DNA of 19,726 nucleotides from contig DASSOG010000051.1 of the NCBI GenBank assembly GCA_035700805.1, forward strand, positions 1 to 19,726. The letters are read 5' to 3'. Of this stretch, positions 1-7,742 are shown in pieces; within the stretch, counting starts at the first letter, position 1; each line of letters starts with the position of its first letter. The notes under the pieces are model-generated. The model saw nothing but the letters and a program-made list of their open reading frames with translations, did no database searches and was not told the DNA's origin. This DNA comes from JAGWRI01 sp035700805 (GTDB taxonomy: Bacteria > Gemmatimonadota > Gemmatimonadetes > Gemmatimonadales > Gemmatimonadaceae). The translations under genes and the position numbers were made by a program.

Positions 1-87
1 CCGTTGAAACCCTCCCCCTTCGGCTGGCGTCTAACCCAGCGTGATCCGCCAGGATCGCCGTTGGCCCTCCGTCGCCCGAGCTCCGCC

Positions 88-2583
88 ATGCCCAATCCAT
101 TCCGCTCGTTCCGCCCGGCGCTGCGCGCCCTCGCCCGCAGCCGCTCGTTCACCGTCACGGCCGTCCTCACGCTGGCGCTGGGTGTCGGCGCGGCGACCGC
201 CATCTTCACGCTGCTCGAGCGAGTCGTGCTCGATCCGCTGCCCTATCCGCAGCCCGAGCGACTGGTCCGCCTCAAGAACCCGGTGCCGGGGGTGGGCGCG
301 AACACCGCGTGGGAGCTGTCCACGGCGCAGTACTTCTACTTTGCGGACAGCTCACACACGCTCGACAAGGTGGCGCTGTTCAACCAGGGGCTGGGCATCC
401 TGGACGGCGACCAGGGCCGCCCGGCCCAGCGCGTGCAACTGGCGGTGGTCACCGCGTCGATCTTCCCGCTCATTGGCGCGCGCGCGGCGGTGGGACGCGT
501 GATTGCTCACGACGACGACGTGCCGGGTGCGCCAGCCGTCGCCATGCTCTCCAACGGATTCTGGCGGCGTCAGTTCGGCGCCGATCCCGGCGTGGTGGGG
601 CGGACCATCCCGCTGAATGGCCAGCCCGTCCAGGTGGTCGGCGTGATGGCGCCCGGCATCGCGCTGCCCGGCGAGCCCGGCCAGGCGGTGCGCCTCAGCA
701 CGGACATCTGGGTACCCGCCGACTACAATCCAGCCGGGCCATTCTACAATAATCATACCCACCCCGCCATCGCCCAACTGGCGCCGGGCGTGACGGCCGC
801 CCAGGCCCAGGCCGAACTCGCCAGGATGACCCGCGTGCTCCCCGAGCTATATCCAAACGCATACAGCCAGGCCTTCTTCACGCAGTACAAGTTCCACACC
901 ACGGTCCAGCCGCTCAAGACCTACGTGGTGGGACACACCGCCGGCTACCTGTGGATCCTGTTCGCCGCGGTCGGACTGGTGCTGGCCATTGCGTGCGTCA
1001 ATGTCGTGAACCTGCTGCTCGTCCGCCTGGAAGCGCGACGCCGGGAGTTCGCGGTGCGCTCCGCGCTCGGCGCGGGATGGCGGCACCTGGCCGCGGACGC
1101 CTTCCGCGAGGGGGCCGTGGTGGCCCTCGTGGCCGCCGTCCTGGGGGTGGGCATCGCCTGGGTCGGCATCCGCTGGCTCGTGACGCTGGCCCCCGCCGGT
1201 GTGCCGCGCCTGGAGGACGTGCGCATGGACGCGGGTGTGCTGGTCTTTGCGGCGGGGCTGGGCCTCGCCGTCGCCGCGCTGCTGGCGCTGGTCCCCGCAT
1301 GGCACGCGCGGGCCGAGCGCACCATGAACCTGCTGGGCGATGGCGGGCGGACCAGCACTACCGGCGTGGCGCGCCGTCGCCTGCGCAGTGGGCTGGTGGT
1401 GGCGCAGGTGGCGCTGGCGCTGGTGCTCGTGGTGAGCGCCGGGCTGCTGCTCCGCAGCTTCGCGCGGCTGCGCGCGGTGGACCCCGGCGTGGATCCCAGG
1501 GGCGTGCTCACCGTCGGCGTGTACCTGCCGAATAACCGATACGACAGCGCCACGCGCCAATGGCAATTCTACTCCCAGCTCCTGACGGCGGTGCGCGCGC
1601 TGCCCGGCGTCACTTCGGCCGGGCTCTCGGAGGAAGTGCCGTTTCAGGGCGGATATGGGTGCACGGTGCAGGGCTTTGAAGACCAGGCCGTCGTGGCGCG
1701 GGTGAAGGACGCCGGGCAAACCACGTGCGCCGGGCAGGAGCCCACCTCCCCGGGCTACTTCGAGGCCATGGGCATTCCCGTATTGAAGGGGCGCGACTTC
1801 ACCCCGGCGGACAATGACCAGCCGGACCGCGGCGCGGTCGTAGTGAGCAAGGCCTTTGCCGACTTCTTCTGGCCCGGCCAGGACCCGATTGGCAAGGGCG
1901 TCGCGCCCAACGGCACGGGCAAGCCGTTCTACCATGTGGTTGGCGTCGTTGGCGATGTCCACTCCCAGACCGTGAACGATCCGCCCGCGCGCGCCATCTA
2001 CTACCCCGTGGCGCCCAACAATCCCAAGTGGGCCTGGGCGGGCGGCCTGACACTGGTGGTGCGCGCGGCTACCGGCAACCCGTCGGCCCTGCTGCCCCAG
2101 CTTCGCCGCGTGGTGTCGTCCATTGACCCGTCGGTGCCATTGGCCGACGCGCAGGATATGAGTACTATAGTATTTCGTTCCATGAGCCAGCTCTCGTTCA
2201 CCATGACCCTGCTCGGCATCGCGGGCGTCACGGCCCTGCTCCTGGCCGCCATTGGCCTCTACGGCGTCATCTCATATATCGTGGCGCGACGCACCAACGA
2301 GATCGGCGTCCGCCTCGCGCTGGGCGCCCAGCCATCGCAGGTCCGCGGCACCGTGGTCCGCGAAGCGCTCACACTGGCGCTCCTGGGGCTTGGCATCGGC
2401 GTTCCCGTGGCCCTGGTCTCGGCGCGCGTCCTGGGCAGCCTGCTCTACGGCGTGGCCTCGTGGGATCCCGCCGCCTACCTGGCGTCCGCCATCGTGATGC
2501 TGGCCATCGCCCTGCTGGCCGCCTACTTCCCGGCGCGCCGAGCCGCCGGCGTTGACCCCGCCATCGCCCTGCGCGCGGAGTAA
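88..2583 (+). CDS. ADOP-family duplicated ABC transporter permease (MacB/FtsX type)
   Basis: The 831-residue product has the layout of the 'acidobacterial duplicated orphan permease' family, which is two MacB/FtsX permease units joined in one chain. There is a first membrane helix near residues 20-45, preceded by the family-typical ALRALARSRSF stretch. A MacB-type periplasmic domain spans about 50-285, and an FtsX block with three helices spans about 287-405 (ending near VPAWHARAE). A second unit starts with a helix at about 436-455, followed by a second periplasmic domain. A terminal FtsX block carries RRTNEIGVRLALGAQ and ends YFPARRAAGVDPAIALRAE. No ATPase is encoded beside it, which fits the 'orphan' family and implies an ATPase supplied from elsewhere. 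The substrate cannot be told; an export or lipid/peptide efflux role is family-level inference. ATG 88 was chosen because the family N-terminus begins there. The frame stays open back to a TTG at 4, but that extension looks non-coding and no good ribosome site is seen. Confidence 0.9.
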   Translation: MPNPFRSFRPALRALARSRSFTVTAVLTLALGVGAATAIFTLLERVVLDPLPYPQPERLVRLKNPVPGVGANTAWELSTAQYFYFADSSHTLDKVALFNQGLGILDGDQGRPAQRVQLAVVTASIFPLIGARAAVGRVIAHDDDVPGAPAVAMLSNGFWRRQFGADPGVVGRTIPLNGQPVQVVGVMAPGIALPGEPGQAVRLSTDIWVPADYNPAGPFYNNHTHPAIAQLAPGVTAAQAQAELARMTRVLPELYPNAYSQAFFTQYKFHTTVQPLKTYVVGHTAGYLWILFAAVGLVLAIACVNVVNLLLVRLEARRREFAVRSALGAGWRHLAADAFREGAVVALVAAVLGVGIAWVGIRWLVTLAPAGVPRLEDVRMDAGVLVFAAGLGLAVAALLALVPAWHARAERTMNLLGDGGRTSTTGVARRRLRSGLVVAQVALALVLVVSAGLLLRSFARLRAVDPGVDPRGVLTVGVYLPNNRYDSATRQWQFYSQLLTAVRALPGVTSAGLSEEVPFQGGYGCTVQGFEDQAVVARVKDAGQTTCAGQEPTSPGYFEAMGIPVLKGRDFTPADNDQPDRGAVVVSKAFADFFWPGQDPIGKGVAPNGTGKPFYHVVGVVGDVHSQTVNDPPARAIYYPVAPNNPKWAWAGGLTLVVRAATGNPSALLPQLRRVVSSIDPSVPLADAQDMSTIVFRSMSQLSFTMTLLGIAGVTALLLAAIGLYGVISYIVARRTNEIGVRLALGAQPSQVRGTVVREALTLALLGLGIGVPVALVSARVLGSLLYGVASWDPAAYLASAIVMLAIALLAAYFPARRAAGVDPAIALRAE

Positions 2584-2600
2584 CACGATCCTCCGCGAAA

Positions 2601-2630
2601 GTTGCAGTTGCAGTTGTAGTTGTAGTTGCA
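2601..2630. repeat. Imperfect hexanucleotide tandem repeat (GTTGCA/GTTGTA)n
   Basis: Five consecutive hexamers, GTTGCA, GTTGCA, GTTGTA, GTTGTA and GTTGCA, lie in the short gap between two convergent genes, 18 bases after the ADOP stop codon. The units differ only by a C/T transition at the fifth base. The array is far less GC-rich than its surroundings. It lies outside any gene I accept. Confidence 0.85.
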
Positions 2631-2632
2631 GT

Positions 2633-2659
2633 ATCCGCGTCATCCGCGCAATCCGGCTG
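2633..2659. repeat. Nonamer tandem repeat (ATCCGCGNN)x3
   Basis: Three copies of a nine-base unit start at 2633, 2642 and 2651. The first two share ATCCGCG exactly and the third reads ATCCGGC. The array begins two bases after the hexamer array and stops right at the end of the minus-strand DUF2779 gene, so the two arrays fill most of the 76-bp convergent gap. No classical stem-loop terminator is evident there. Confidence 0.65.
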
Positions 2660-4117
2660 TTATCGCAGTGCCAACAGACCGTCATGCAACCGCACCATGG
2701 CCTCGGTATCCACCGCGCAGTAGTGCAGCAGGTCGTCGCGCATGGCCGCCCACTGGGCGTCATCCACCCGCCCCAGCGCGCGCAACCCGACCACGCCGGC
2801 CGCGTCACCGCCGTTGCCAATGACAAGTCCGTGATACGTGAGCAGCGATGCCGGCACCAGCACCGGCAGCACCTTCTTGATGGACAGGCTGCCATGGAAC
2901 GCCGGGTGCGCCACTGATGCGGTCACGATGGGCAGCAGGTCCACGAGCCGGCTGATCACCCCCTCCAGCTCATCGGCCAGGTGCGGCAGGTGCCCGGCCA
3001 GCCATTTCAACCGAGCCTGCTCAAAGTGCGAATAGACCACGATGGACGCCGCGCCGTCGAGCGAGTCGACCAGGCACCGCGCAAAGTGATCCAGGTCCGG
3101 CGCGGCCGGATCGAGCAGGAGCTCGTAATGCTCCAGTTGCCCACTGGCAACCCGTCGATGTACGGAAAACTGGATAGGAATGGTGTCGTACGGCGCCACC
3201 CCCGGAAACGGCGGGAACGCCAGGCTGAGCGTCTCGAAATCCAGGTACGCCGCGGGTTCCGCCACCCGGTCCAGCCGGGCCAGCCCGTCCGGGACGGTCA
3301 CGAGATCCCCTTCGAGCACCGCCCGCCGGTGCAGTGCCTGCGTGGCGGAAAGTGGCTCCTCGCTCCCCAACTCCGTGATCCGCGTGATGCCGTCGGCCAG
3401 CCACTGGTTGACGCGCTTCTCCGTGATCCGCGGGAGCTCGAACACCGGATCCGGCGGCCCCTGCTGAAAACACGCGACCCGAAGGAACTCACACTTCCGG
3501 CATGCCGACTTGAGCACCGGACCTGGTTCCGCCACCACAAACACGGCCCGCCATACTGCTTCCAGTAATCCCGCAAACTCGGCGCCGCGCGCCAGCGCCT
3601 CGGCGGTCACGTCCTGCAGCACCAGCGCGGGCGCATCATTGTCCACGCGCCAGTCCGGATTCACGAGCGCCAGCTCAACCTGCGCCACCGACAGCCCCGC
3701 GCCGAGCGCCACCGCGATCGTGTATCCCACGTCGTCGATGTACTCCGGCTTGATCTTCTCCCTGGCCTTGGCCGACTTCACCTCCACCAGCCGCCACGCC
3801 GTGCCCAGGCGCTGGAGCATGTCGGGGCGTGCCATGGCGTGGGACGTGGCCACGGGCACTTCAAACAGCACCTCGTGGCGCGTGTCGGCGAGCGCCGTAC
3901 GCCCCTGCTCGACCCACGCCGGCGTCGCGGCGCCACGCAGGTCGAGCCCGGGCCCCAGCAGCGTGCGCGCCAGGTCGCCCACGGCGTTGCCCTGCGCAAA
4001 CCGGAACTGCTCCTCGAATCCGAGTGGCGCCGCCGATCCTTCGGGGCTGCGTAACAGCCACCCGCGGCGATCGCAGTCGAGCGCCTGCAGGAACAGCCGC
4101 TTGGTCAGGAGTGGCAT
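2660..4117 (-). CDS. DUF2779 protein: Cas4/RecB-like nuclease fused to DEDDy exonuclease domain
   Basis: The 485-residue protein matches the DUF2779 type. The N-terminal half has a Cas4/RecB nuclease pattern: Asp99 followed by E112-V-K114 (the D...ExK signature). One Cys at 14 and a C206-x2-C209-x6-C216 group are arranged like the four iron-sulfur cysteines of Cas4 and AddB. The C-terminal half looks like a DEDDy 3'-5' exonuclease: D293-F-E295 in YLDFET, a candidate middle Asp at 393 (SRLVDLLPI), and Y466-x3-D470 in HYCAVDTEA. A role in DNA or RNA end processing is inferred; I know of no established pathway. Start ATG 4117 (MPLLTKRLFLQ) was chosen because the Cys14 motif and family N-terminus follow at once. 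An in-frame start 19 codons upstream adds only low-complexity sequence. No cas gene lies nearby. Confidence 0.87.
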   Translation of the reverse strand: MPLLTKRLFLQALDCDRRGWLLRSPEGSAAPLGFEEQFRFAQGNAVGDLARTLLGPGLDLRGAATPAWVEQGRTALADTRHEVLFEVPVATSHAMARPDMLQRLGTAWRLVEVKSAKAREKIKPEYIDDVGYTIAVALGAGLSVAQVELALVNPDWRVDNDAPALVLQDVTAEALARGAEFAGLLEAVWRAVFVVAEPGPVLKSACRKCEFLRVACFQQGPPDPVFELPRITEKRVNQWLADGITRITELGSEEPLSATQALHRRAVLEGDLVTVPDGLARLDRVAEPAAYLDFETLSLAFPPFPGVAPYDTIPIQFSVHRRVASGQLEHYELLLDPAAPDLDHFARCLVDSLDGAASIVVYSHFEQARLKWLAGHLPHLADELEGVISRLVDLLPIVTASVAHPAFHGSLSIKKVLPVLVPASLLTYHGLVIGNGGDAAGVVGLRALGRVDDAQWAAMRDDLLHYCAVDTEAMVRLHDGLLALR

Positions 4118-4219
4118 GCCCCAAGGTAGCGCGGAAGTTGGAGGCCGCACCACTCCCATCCCGGTCTCCAGCACGCCGCTCCTTGCGCAAACCGCTCACG
4201 GCCACATTCTTGTGTGGTC

Positions 4220-7200
4220 ATGCCGCCCCGCCACACGCCACAGCCCCGCCCTCCGGTCGCTCGCCAGCCACCACGTGGCCGACGGGGGCTGTCGCTCGTC
4301 GCCAAGCTGCCCATCGCCATCGGCATACTGATCACGGTGATCCTCGTCATCGACACGACGGCCAAGTACCACACACACCTGAATGCGGAAATCAACCTGG
4401 CCGGCAGCCGACTGGACGAAGTGGCGGGGCAATTGGTGGAAGGGTATGACCGCAGCCTGAGCATGCACCGTCAGGTGGTTGACGCGACTGCCGCCAACCC
4501 CGCCGTGCGTGCCGTCTTGCTGGCCGCGTCTCTTTCCACTCCGCACCCGCGGCTCGACAGCGCGGCCCGGCAGGCGCTGCGCCAGGCCGCCACGGAGCCG
4601 CGCACGCTGTCCGTCGAGCTCTGGAGCCCGGCCGGGACGGTGCTCCTCGCCAGCGGCAACGCGACCGCGATCCACAACGCCGCGGGCGATCGCGCTCTGC
4701 GGAATCGGGCCGCGCAGGCCGACGGCGCCATCGTGGGACCGTTTCGAGCCGCCAGTGGCGCCCCGGTGTACCCCGTGATCACGCGCGTGATGAGTGCCCA
4801 GCGGGTGGCCGGCTACGTGGTGCTCTGGCGCGGCACGGACCAGGGGCCGGCAGCTCGCCAGCAGACCACGGGCCTGATCGGCAAGGGCGGCCGCATCTAT
4901 ATTGGCAACACCGCCGACAGCGTCTGGACGGACTTCGTCAGGTCCGTGCCCCGCCCCATGTCAGCCACGAGCGGACCGGGAGCACCTCCCCTCGACGCGG
5001 TGCGCATTCCGACCGCGTTGGGAGACGCGCTGGCCATCATGCGCCGCGTGCCGGCCACGCCCTGGAGCGTGGTGGTGGAATTCCCCATGACCGCGGTGAC
5101 CGCCCCGGTGCACGACGCGCTGGGAGATTCCCTCCTGATCGATGCCCTCGTGCTGGTCCTTGGCATTGGCGGCGCCTGGCTCGTGAGCGCGCAACTGGTG
5201 GCACGCCTCGCGCGGCTCACCGCCGCCGCGGAATCCTTCGCCGTCCCGGGTGTACTGCCAACCCCGGTGGACGCCGCCGCCGGGGACGAGATCGCCCGCC
5301 TGGGCGCCGCCATGGACGGCATGGCCAGCCGCGTAGCCGAGGCGCTGGAAGCGCGCGAATCATCTGAAGCCCAGTATCGCGGACTGTTCGAGTCGGTGCC
5401 GCTGCCACTGTATGTGGCGGACCTGGCCACGCAACGTTTCAGCGCGGTGAACGCCGCCATGGTGGAACATTACGGTTACTCGCGCGAGGAGTTCGCACAG
5501 CTCACCGTCCGCGACATCCGCCCCCGCGAGGAAACGGGCCGGCTGAACCAGACGCTGGACCACCTGGCAGACCGCCCGCAGCACTACGGCCAATGGACCC
5601 ATCGCACCAAGTCCGGCGCGTTGATCGAGGTGGAGATCGTGGCGCACCGGTGCCTGTTTGAGGGCCGCCCGTCCATCCTGGCCCTCATCAACGACGTGAC
5701 GGCCCGCAACCGCGCCATCGCCGCGCTCTCCCGCTCGGAAGGGCGGAATCGCGCGCTGATTCGTGAAGCCCCTTACGGAATCGCTACTTCCTCCCTCGAC
5801 GGCGAAGTCATCGACGTCAATCCGGCCCTCACCCGCATGCTCGGCCACGAATCCGCCGCGACCCTGGTGGGGACCTCAGCGCGCGACCTCTACGTGGACC
5901 CGTCGGTACGCGCGACCATGGTGGACGAACTGCGCCGCACCGGCCAGGCCCACCACGACGCCATGGAGCTCAAGCGCCGCGACGGCCGCACGATCACCGT
6001 GCGCTACAAGGCACGGCTCGTTGGGGCGAACGCGGGATCCGACGGATACATCGAGGCCTTCCTGGAGGATGTGACGGAACGCCAGCGCCTTGAGGAACAG
6101 TTTCACCAGGCGCAGCGGATGGAGGCCATCGGCCAGTTGGCCGGTGGTATTGCCCACGACTTCAACAACCTGCTCACGGTCATCCTCAACACCGTGGAAC
6201 TCATGCTCGACGATGGGTCGGAGCAGGCGGCGCACGCCGACGAGCTCCGCGACGTGTACCGCAGCGCCCGGCGCGGGGCGGACCTCACGCGACAGCTCCT
6301 CGCGTTCAGCCGTCGTCAGGTGCTCACCATCCGGCCGTTGGGGGTGAACCACCTGGTCTCCGACCTGGAAGGCCTGCTCCATCGGCTGCTGGGAGACGAC
6401 GTCCACCTCTCGATTGCGCTCACCCCGGACCACGACGTGGTGCGCGCCGACCCCACGCAGCTCGAGCAGGTGCTCTTCAACCTGGCCGCCAACGCGCGCG
6501 ACGCCATGCCGCATGGGGGCGAGCTGCTCATCGAGGTGTCCACCCGCACCGTCGACGTGGATGACGAGCATTCGCATGTGCTTATGGCGCCTGGCCAGTA
6601 CGTCCAGATTGCCGTCAGCGACACGGGCGAGGGCATGTCGCCGGAAGTGCGCGAGCGCGCCTTCGAGCCATTCTTCACCACAAAGGGGCGAGAGAAGGGG
6701 ACGGGCCTGGGCCTCGCCACCGTGTATGGCATCGTCAAGCAGCTCGATGGCTACGTGTGGGTGTACAGCGAGGTCGGCCGGGGGACCACCTTCAGGATCT
6801 GCCTCCCCCGGATGGAAGCAACGCCCGCGCCGCGCGCCGTGGAGTCAGGCCGGCACGTGCAGACGGACGGCACGGAGACCGTCCTGATCGCCGAGGACGA
6901 GGACGCCATCCGGAGCCTGCTGGAGCGCGTCCTGACCAGCCACGGGTACGCCGTGCTCGCGGAAGCAAGCGGCGAGGCGGCGCTGGAACGGGCCCGCAAC
7001 CACGACGGCCCCATCCAGTTGCTGGTCACCGACGTCGTGATGGCCGGCATCTCGGGGCCCGAGCTGGCCACGCAACTGGCCACGCTCCACCCGGAAACCG
7101 TGCCGCTGTTCCTGTCCGGATATACCGATGAGGCAGTGTTGCGCTTTGGCGTGGCGGCCGGCAAGGTCGCGTTCCTGCAGAAGCCCTTCACGCACCAGGA

Positions 7201-7252
7201 CTTCCTGACCCGTGTGCGCGACCTCCTGGACGCGCAGGCGGCCACGACGTGA
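4220..7252 (+). CDS. Hybrid sensor histidine kinase (sensor, HAMP, two PAS, HisKA, HATPase, receiver)
   Basis: The 1010-residue membrane kinase has these parts. Helix 1 lies at about 27-46 and helix 2 at about 303-325, enclosing a roughly 255-residue extracytoplasmic sensor of double-Cache size. A HAMP-like segment covers about 325-380. PAS domains cover about 385-497 and 508-620, the first with QYRGLFESVP and the second with RALIREAPYGIA. The HisKA box GGIAHDFNN has phospho-acceptor His646. The HATPase shows NLAANARDAM (Asn758), DTGEGM at 801-806 and GTGLGL at 827-832. A C-terminal receiver has acidic residues 892-895, phospho-Asp938 and Lys988. The signal is unknown. No response regulator adjoins it on the same strand, so phosphate probably stays in the fused receiver or passes to a distant partner. 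ATG 4220 is preferred over GTG 4214; neither has a clear ribosome site. Its last 65 bases overlap the opposite-strand CYTH gene. Confidence 0.93.
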   Translation: MPPRHTPQPRPPVARQPPRGRRGLSLVAKLPIAIGILITVILVIDTTAKYHTHLNAEINLAGSRLDEVAGQLVEGYDRSLSMHRQVVDATAANPAVRAVLLAASLSTPHPRLDSAARQALRQAATEPRTLSVELWSPAGTVLLASGNATAIHNAAGDRALRNRAAQADGAIVGPFRAASGAPVYPVITRVMSAQRVAGYVVLWRGTDQGPAARQQTTGLIGKGGRIYIGNTADSVWTDFVRSVPRPMSATSGPGAPPLDAVRIPTALGDALAIMRRVPATPWSVVVEFPMTAVTAPVHDALGDSLLIDALVLVLGIGGAWLVSAQLVARLARLTAAAESFAVPGVLPTPVDAAAGDEIARLGAAMDGMASRVAEALEARESSEAQYRGLFESVPLPLYVADLATQRFSAVNAAMVEHYGYSREEFAQLTVRDIRPREETGRLNQTLDHLADRPQHYGQWTHRTKSGALIEVEIVAHRCLFEGRPSILALINDVTARNRAIAALSRSEGRNRALIREAPYGIATSSLDGEVIDVNPALTRMLGHESAATLVGTSARDLYVDPSVRATMVDELRRTGQAHHDAMELKRRDGRTITVRYKARLVGANAGSDGYIEAFLEDVTERQRLEEQFHQAQRMEAIGQLAGGIAHDFNNLLTVILNTVELMLDDGSEQAAHADELRDVYRSARRGADLTRQLLAFSRRQVLTIRPLGVNHLVSDLEGLLHRLLGDDVHLSIALTPDHDVVRADPTQLEQVLFNLAANARDAMPHGGELLIEVSTRTVDVDDEHSHVLMAPGQYVQIAVSDTGEGMSPEVRERAFEPFFTTKGREKGTGLGLATVYGIVKQLDGYVWVYSEVGRGTTFRICLPRMEATPAPRAVESGRHVQTDGTETVLIAEDEDAIRSLLERVLTSHGYAVLAEASGEAALERARNHDGPIQLLVTDVVMAGISGPELATQLATLHPETVPLFLSGYTDEAVLRFGVAAGKVAFLQKPFTHQDFLTRVRDLLDAQAATT

Positions 7253-7706
7253 ACGGATGCCGGGCAAGATACGCGTTATAGTATCGCGGATCGCCTGACA
7301 CCTCACGCCCCACCCACTCCGGCGGCTCCACCACCGCGTCGGCTGACGGCAGCTCCACCTCGGCCAGCACGAGCCCCGCGTTGGCCGCCTCGAAGACGTC
7401 CACCTCCCACGTGCGTGGACCAACGGGCACCCGGTAGCGCACCTTCTCAATCACGGACTGTCCGACCAGGAGCCGGAGCATGGCCTCCGCATCCTCCACC
7501 GGGATCGGATACTCGAATTCAAGGCGCGTGATGCCCTCGGTTGGGCCCTTCACGCCGAGCACGCCGTGCTCGCCGGCCACGCGCACCCGCACGGTGCACT
7601 CGGGGCTGCTGGAGAGGTAGCCCTGCCGGTACCGCACGCCGATGCTGGCGCCAGGATCCCAGCGCGCCACGTCCACCAGGAACTTCCGCTCAATCTCGAC
7701 GGCCAC
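7188..7706 (-). CDS. CYTH-domain triphosphate tunnel metalloenzyme
   Basis: The 172-residue CYTH protein is of the CyaB/ThTPase type. The hallmark ExExK motif is at the very N-terminus (VEIERKFLV, residues 3-11). The tunnel-lining strands follow: TVRVRV (38-43), GVKG (51-54), RLEFEYPIP (61-69), IEKVRYRVP (86-94), WEVDVFE (100-106) and LAEVELPS (114-121), ending at DPRYYNAYLARHP. Known members hydrolyse inorganic triphosphate or thiamine triphosphate, or act as class IV adenylate cyclases; sequence alone cannot choose, though short stand-alone bacterial forms are most often triphosphatases. The start is GTG 7706, placing ExExK at its usual distance. It lies 36 bases after the sigma-54 regulator and may be the last gene of that operon. 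About 22 residues after RHP are unlike the family and lie largely in the stretch overlapping the hybrid kinase 3' end. Confidence 0.9.
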   Translation of the reverse strand: MAVEIERKFLVDVARWDPGASIGVRYRQGYLSSSPECTVRVRVAGEHGVLGVKGPTEGITRLEFEYPIPVEDAEAMLRLLVGQSVIEKVRYRVPVGPRTWEVDVFEAANAGLVLAEVELPSADAVVEPPEWVGREVSGDPRYYNAYLARHPFTSWPPARPGGRAHGSGSPGA

Positions 7707-7742
7707 GGCCTGCTCGGCGCGAGTCCCGGGCGCCCGGCGTGC

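Noticed and set aside
4..87. TTG start 28 codons before the chosen ADOP start
   Set aside because: The added residues do not resemble the family N-terminus, which begins at the ATG at 88.
847..1962. Long minus-strand open frame of 371 codons opposite the ADOP permease gene
   Set aside because: Its translation is His-, Arg- and Gly-rich without domain motifs, as expected from the antisense frame of a GC-rich gene; the plus-strand permease explains the region fully.
2601..2659. CRISPR-like array between convergent genes
   Set aside because: The units are 6 and 9 bases in direct tandem with no spacers, and there are no cas genes; the Cas4-like nearby protein belongs to DUF2779.
4183..4210. Possible -35/-10 pair (TTGCGC, 17 bases, ATTCTT) before the hybrid kinase
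   Set aside because: The -10 part matches poorly, and the implied start would fall almost on the start codon; too weak to annotate.
7268..7285. Inverted repeat GATAC-8-GTATC just after the hybrid kinase stop, as a terminator
   Set aside because: The arms are only 5 bases, there is no T-run, and it lies inside the CYTH coding sequence.
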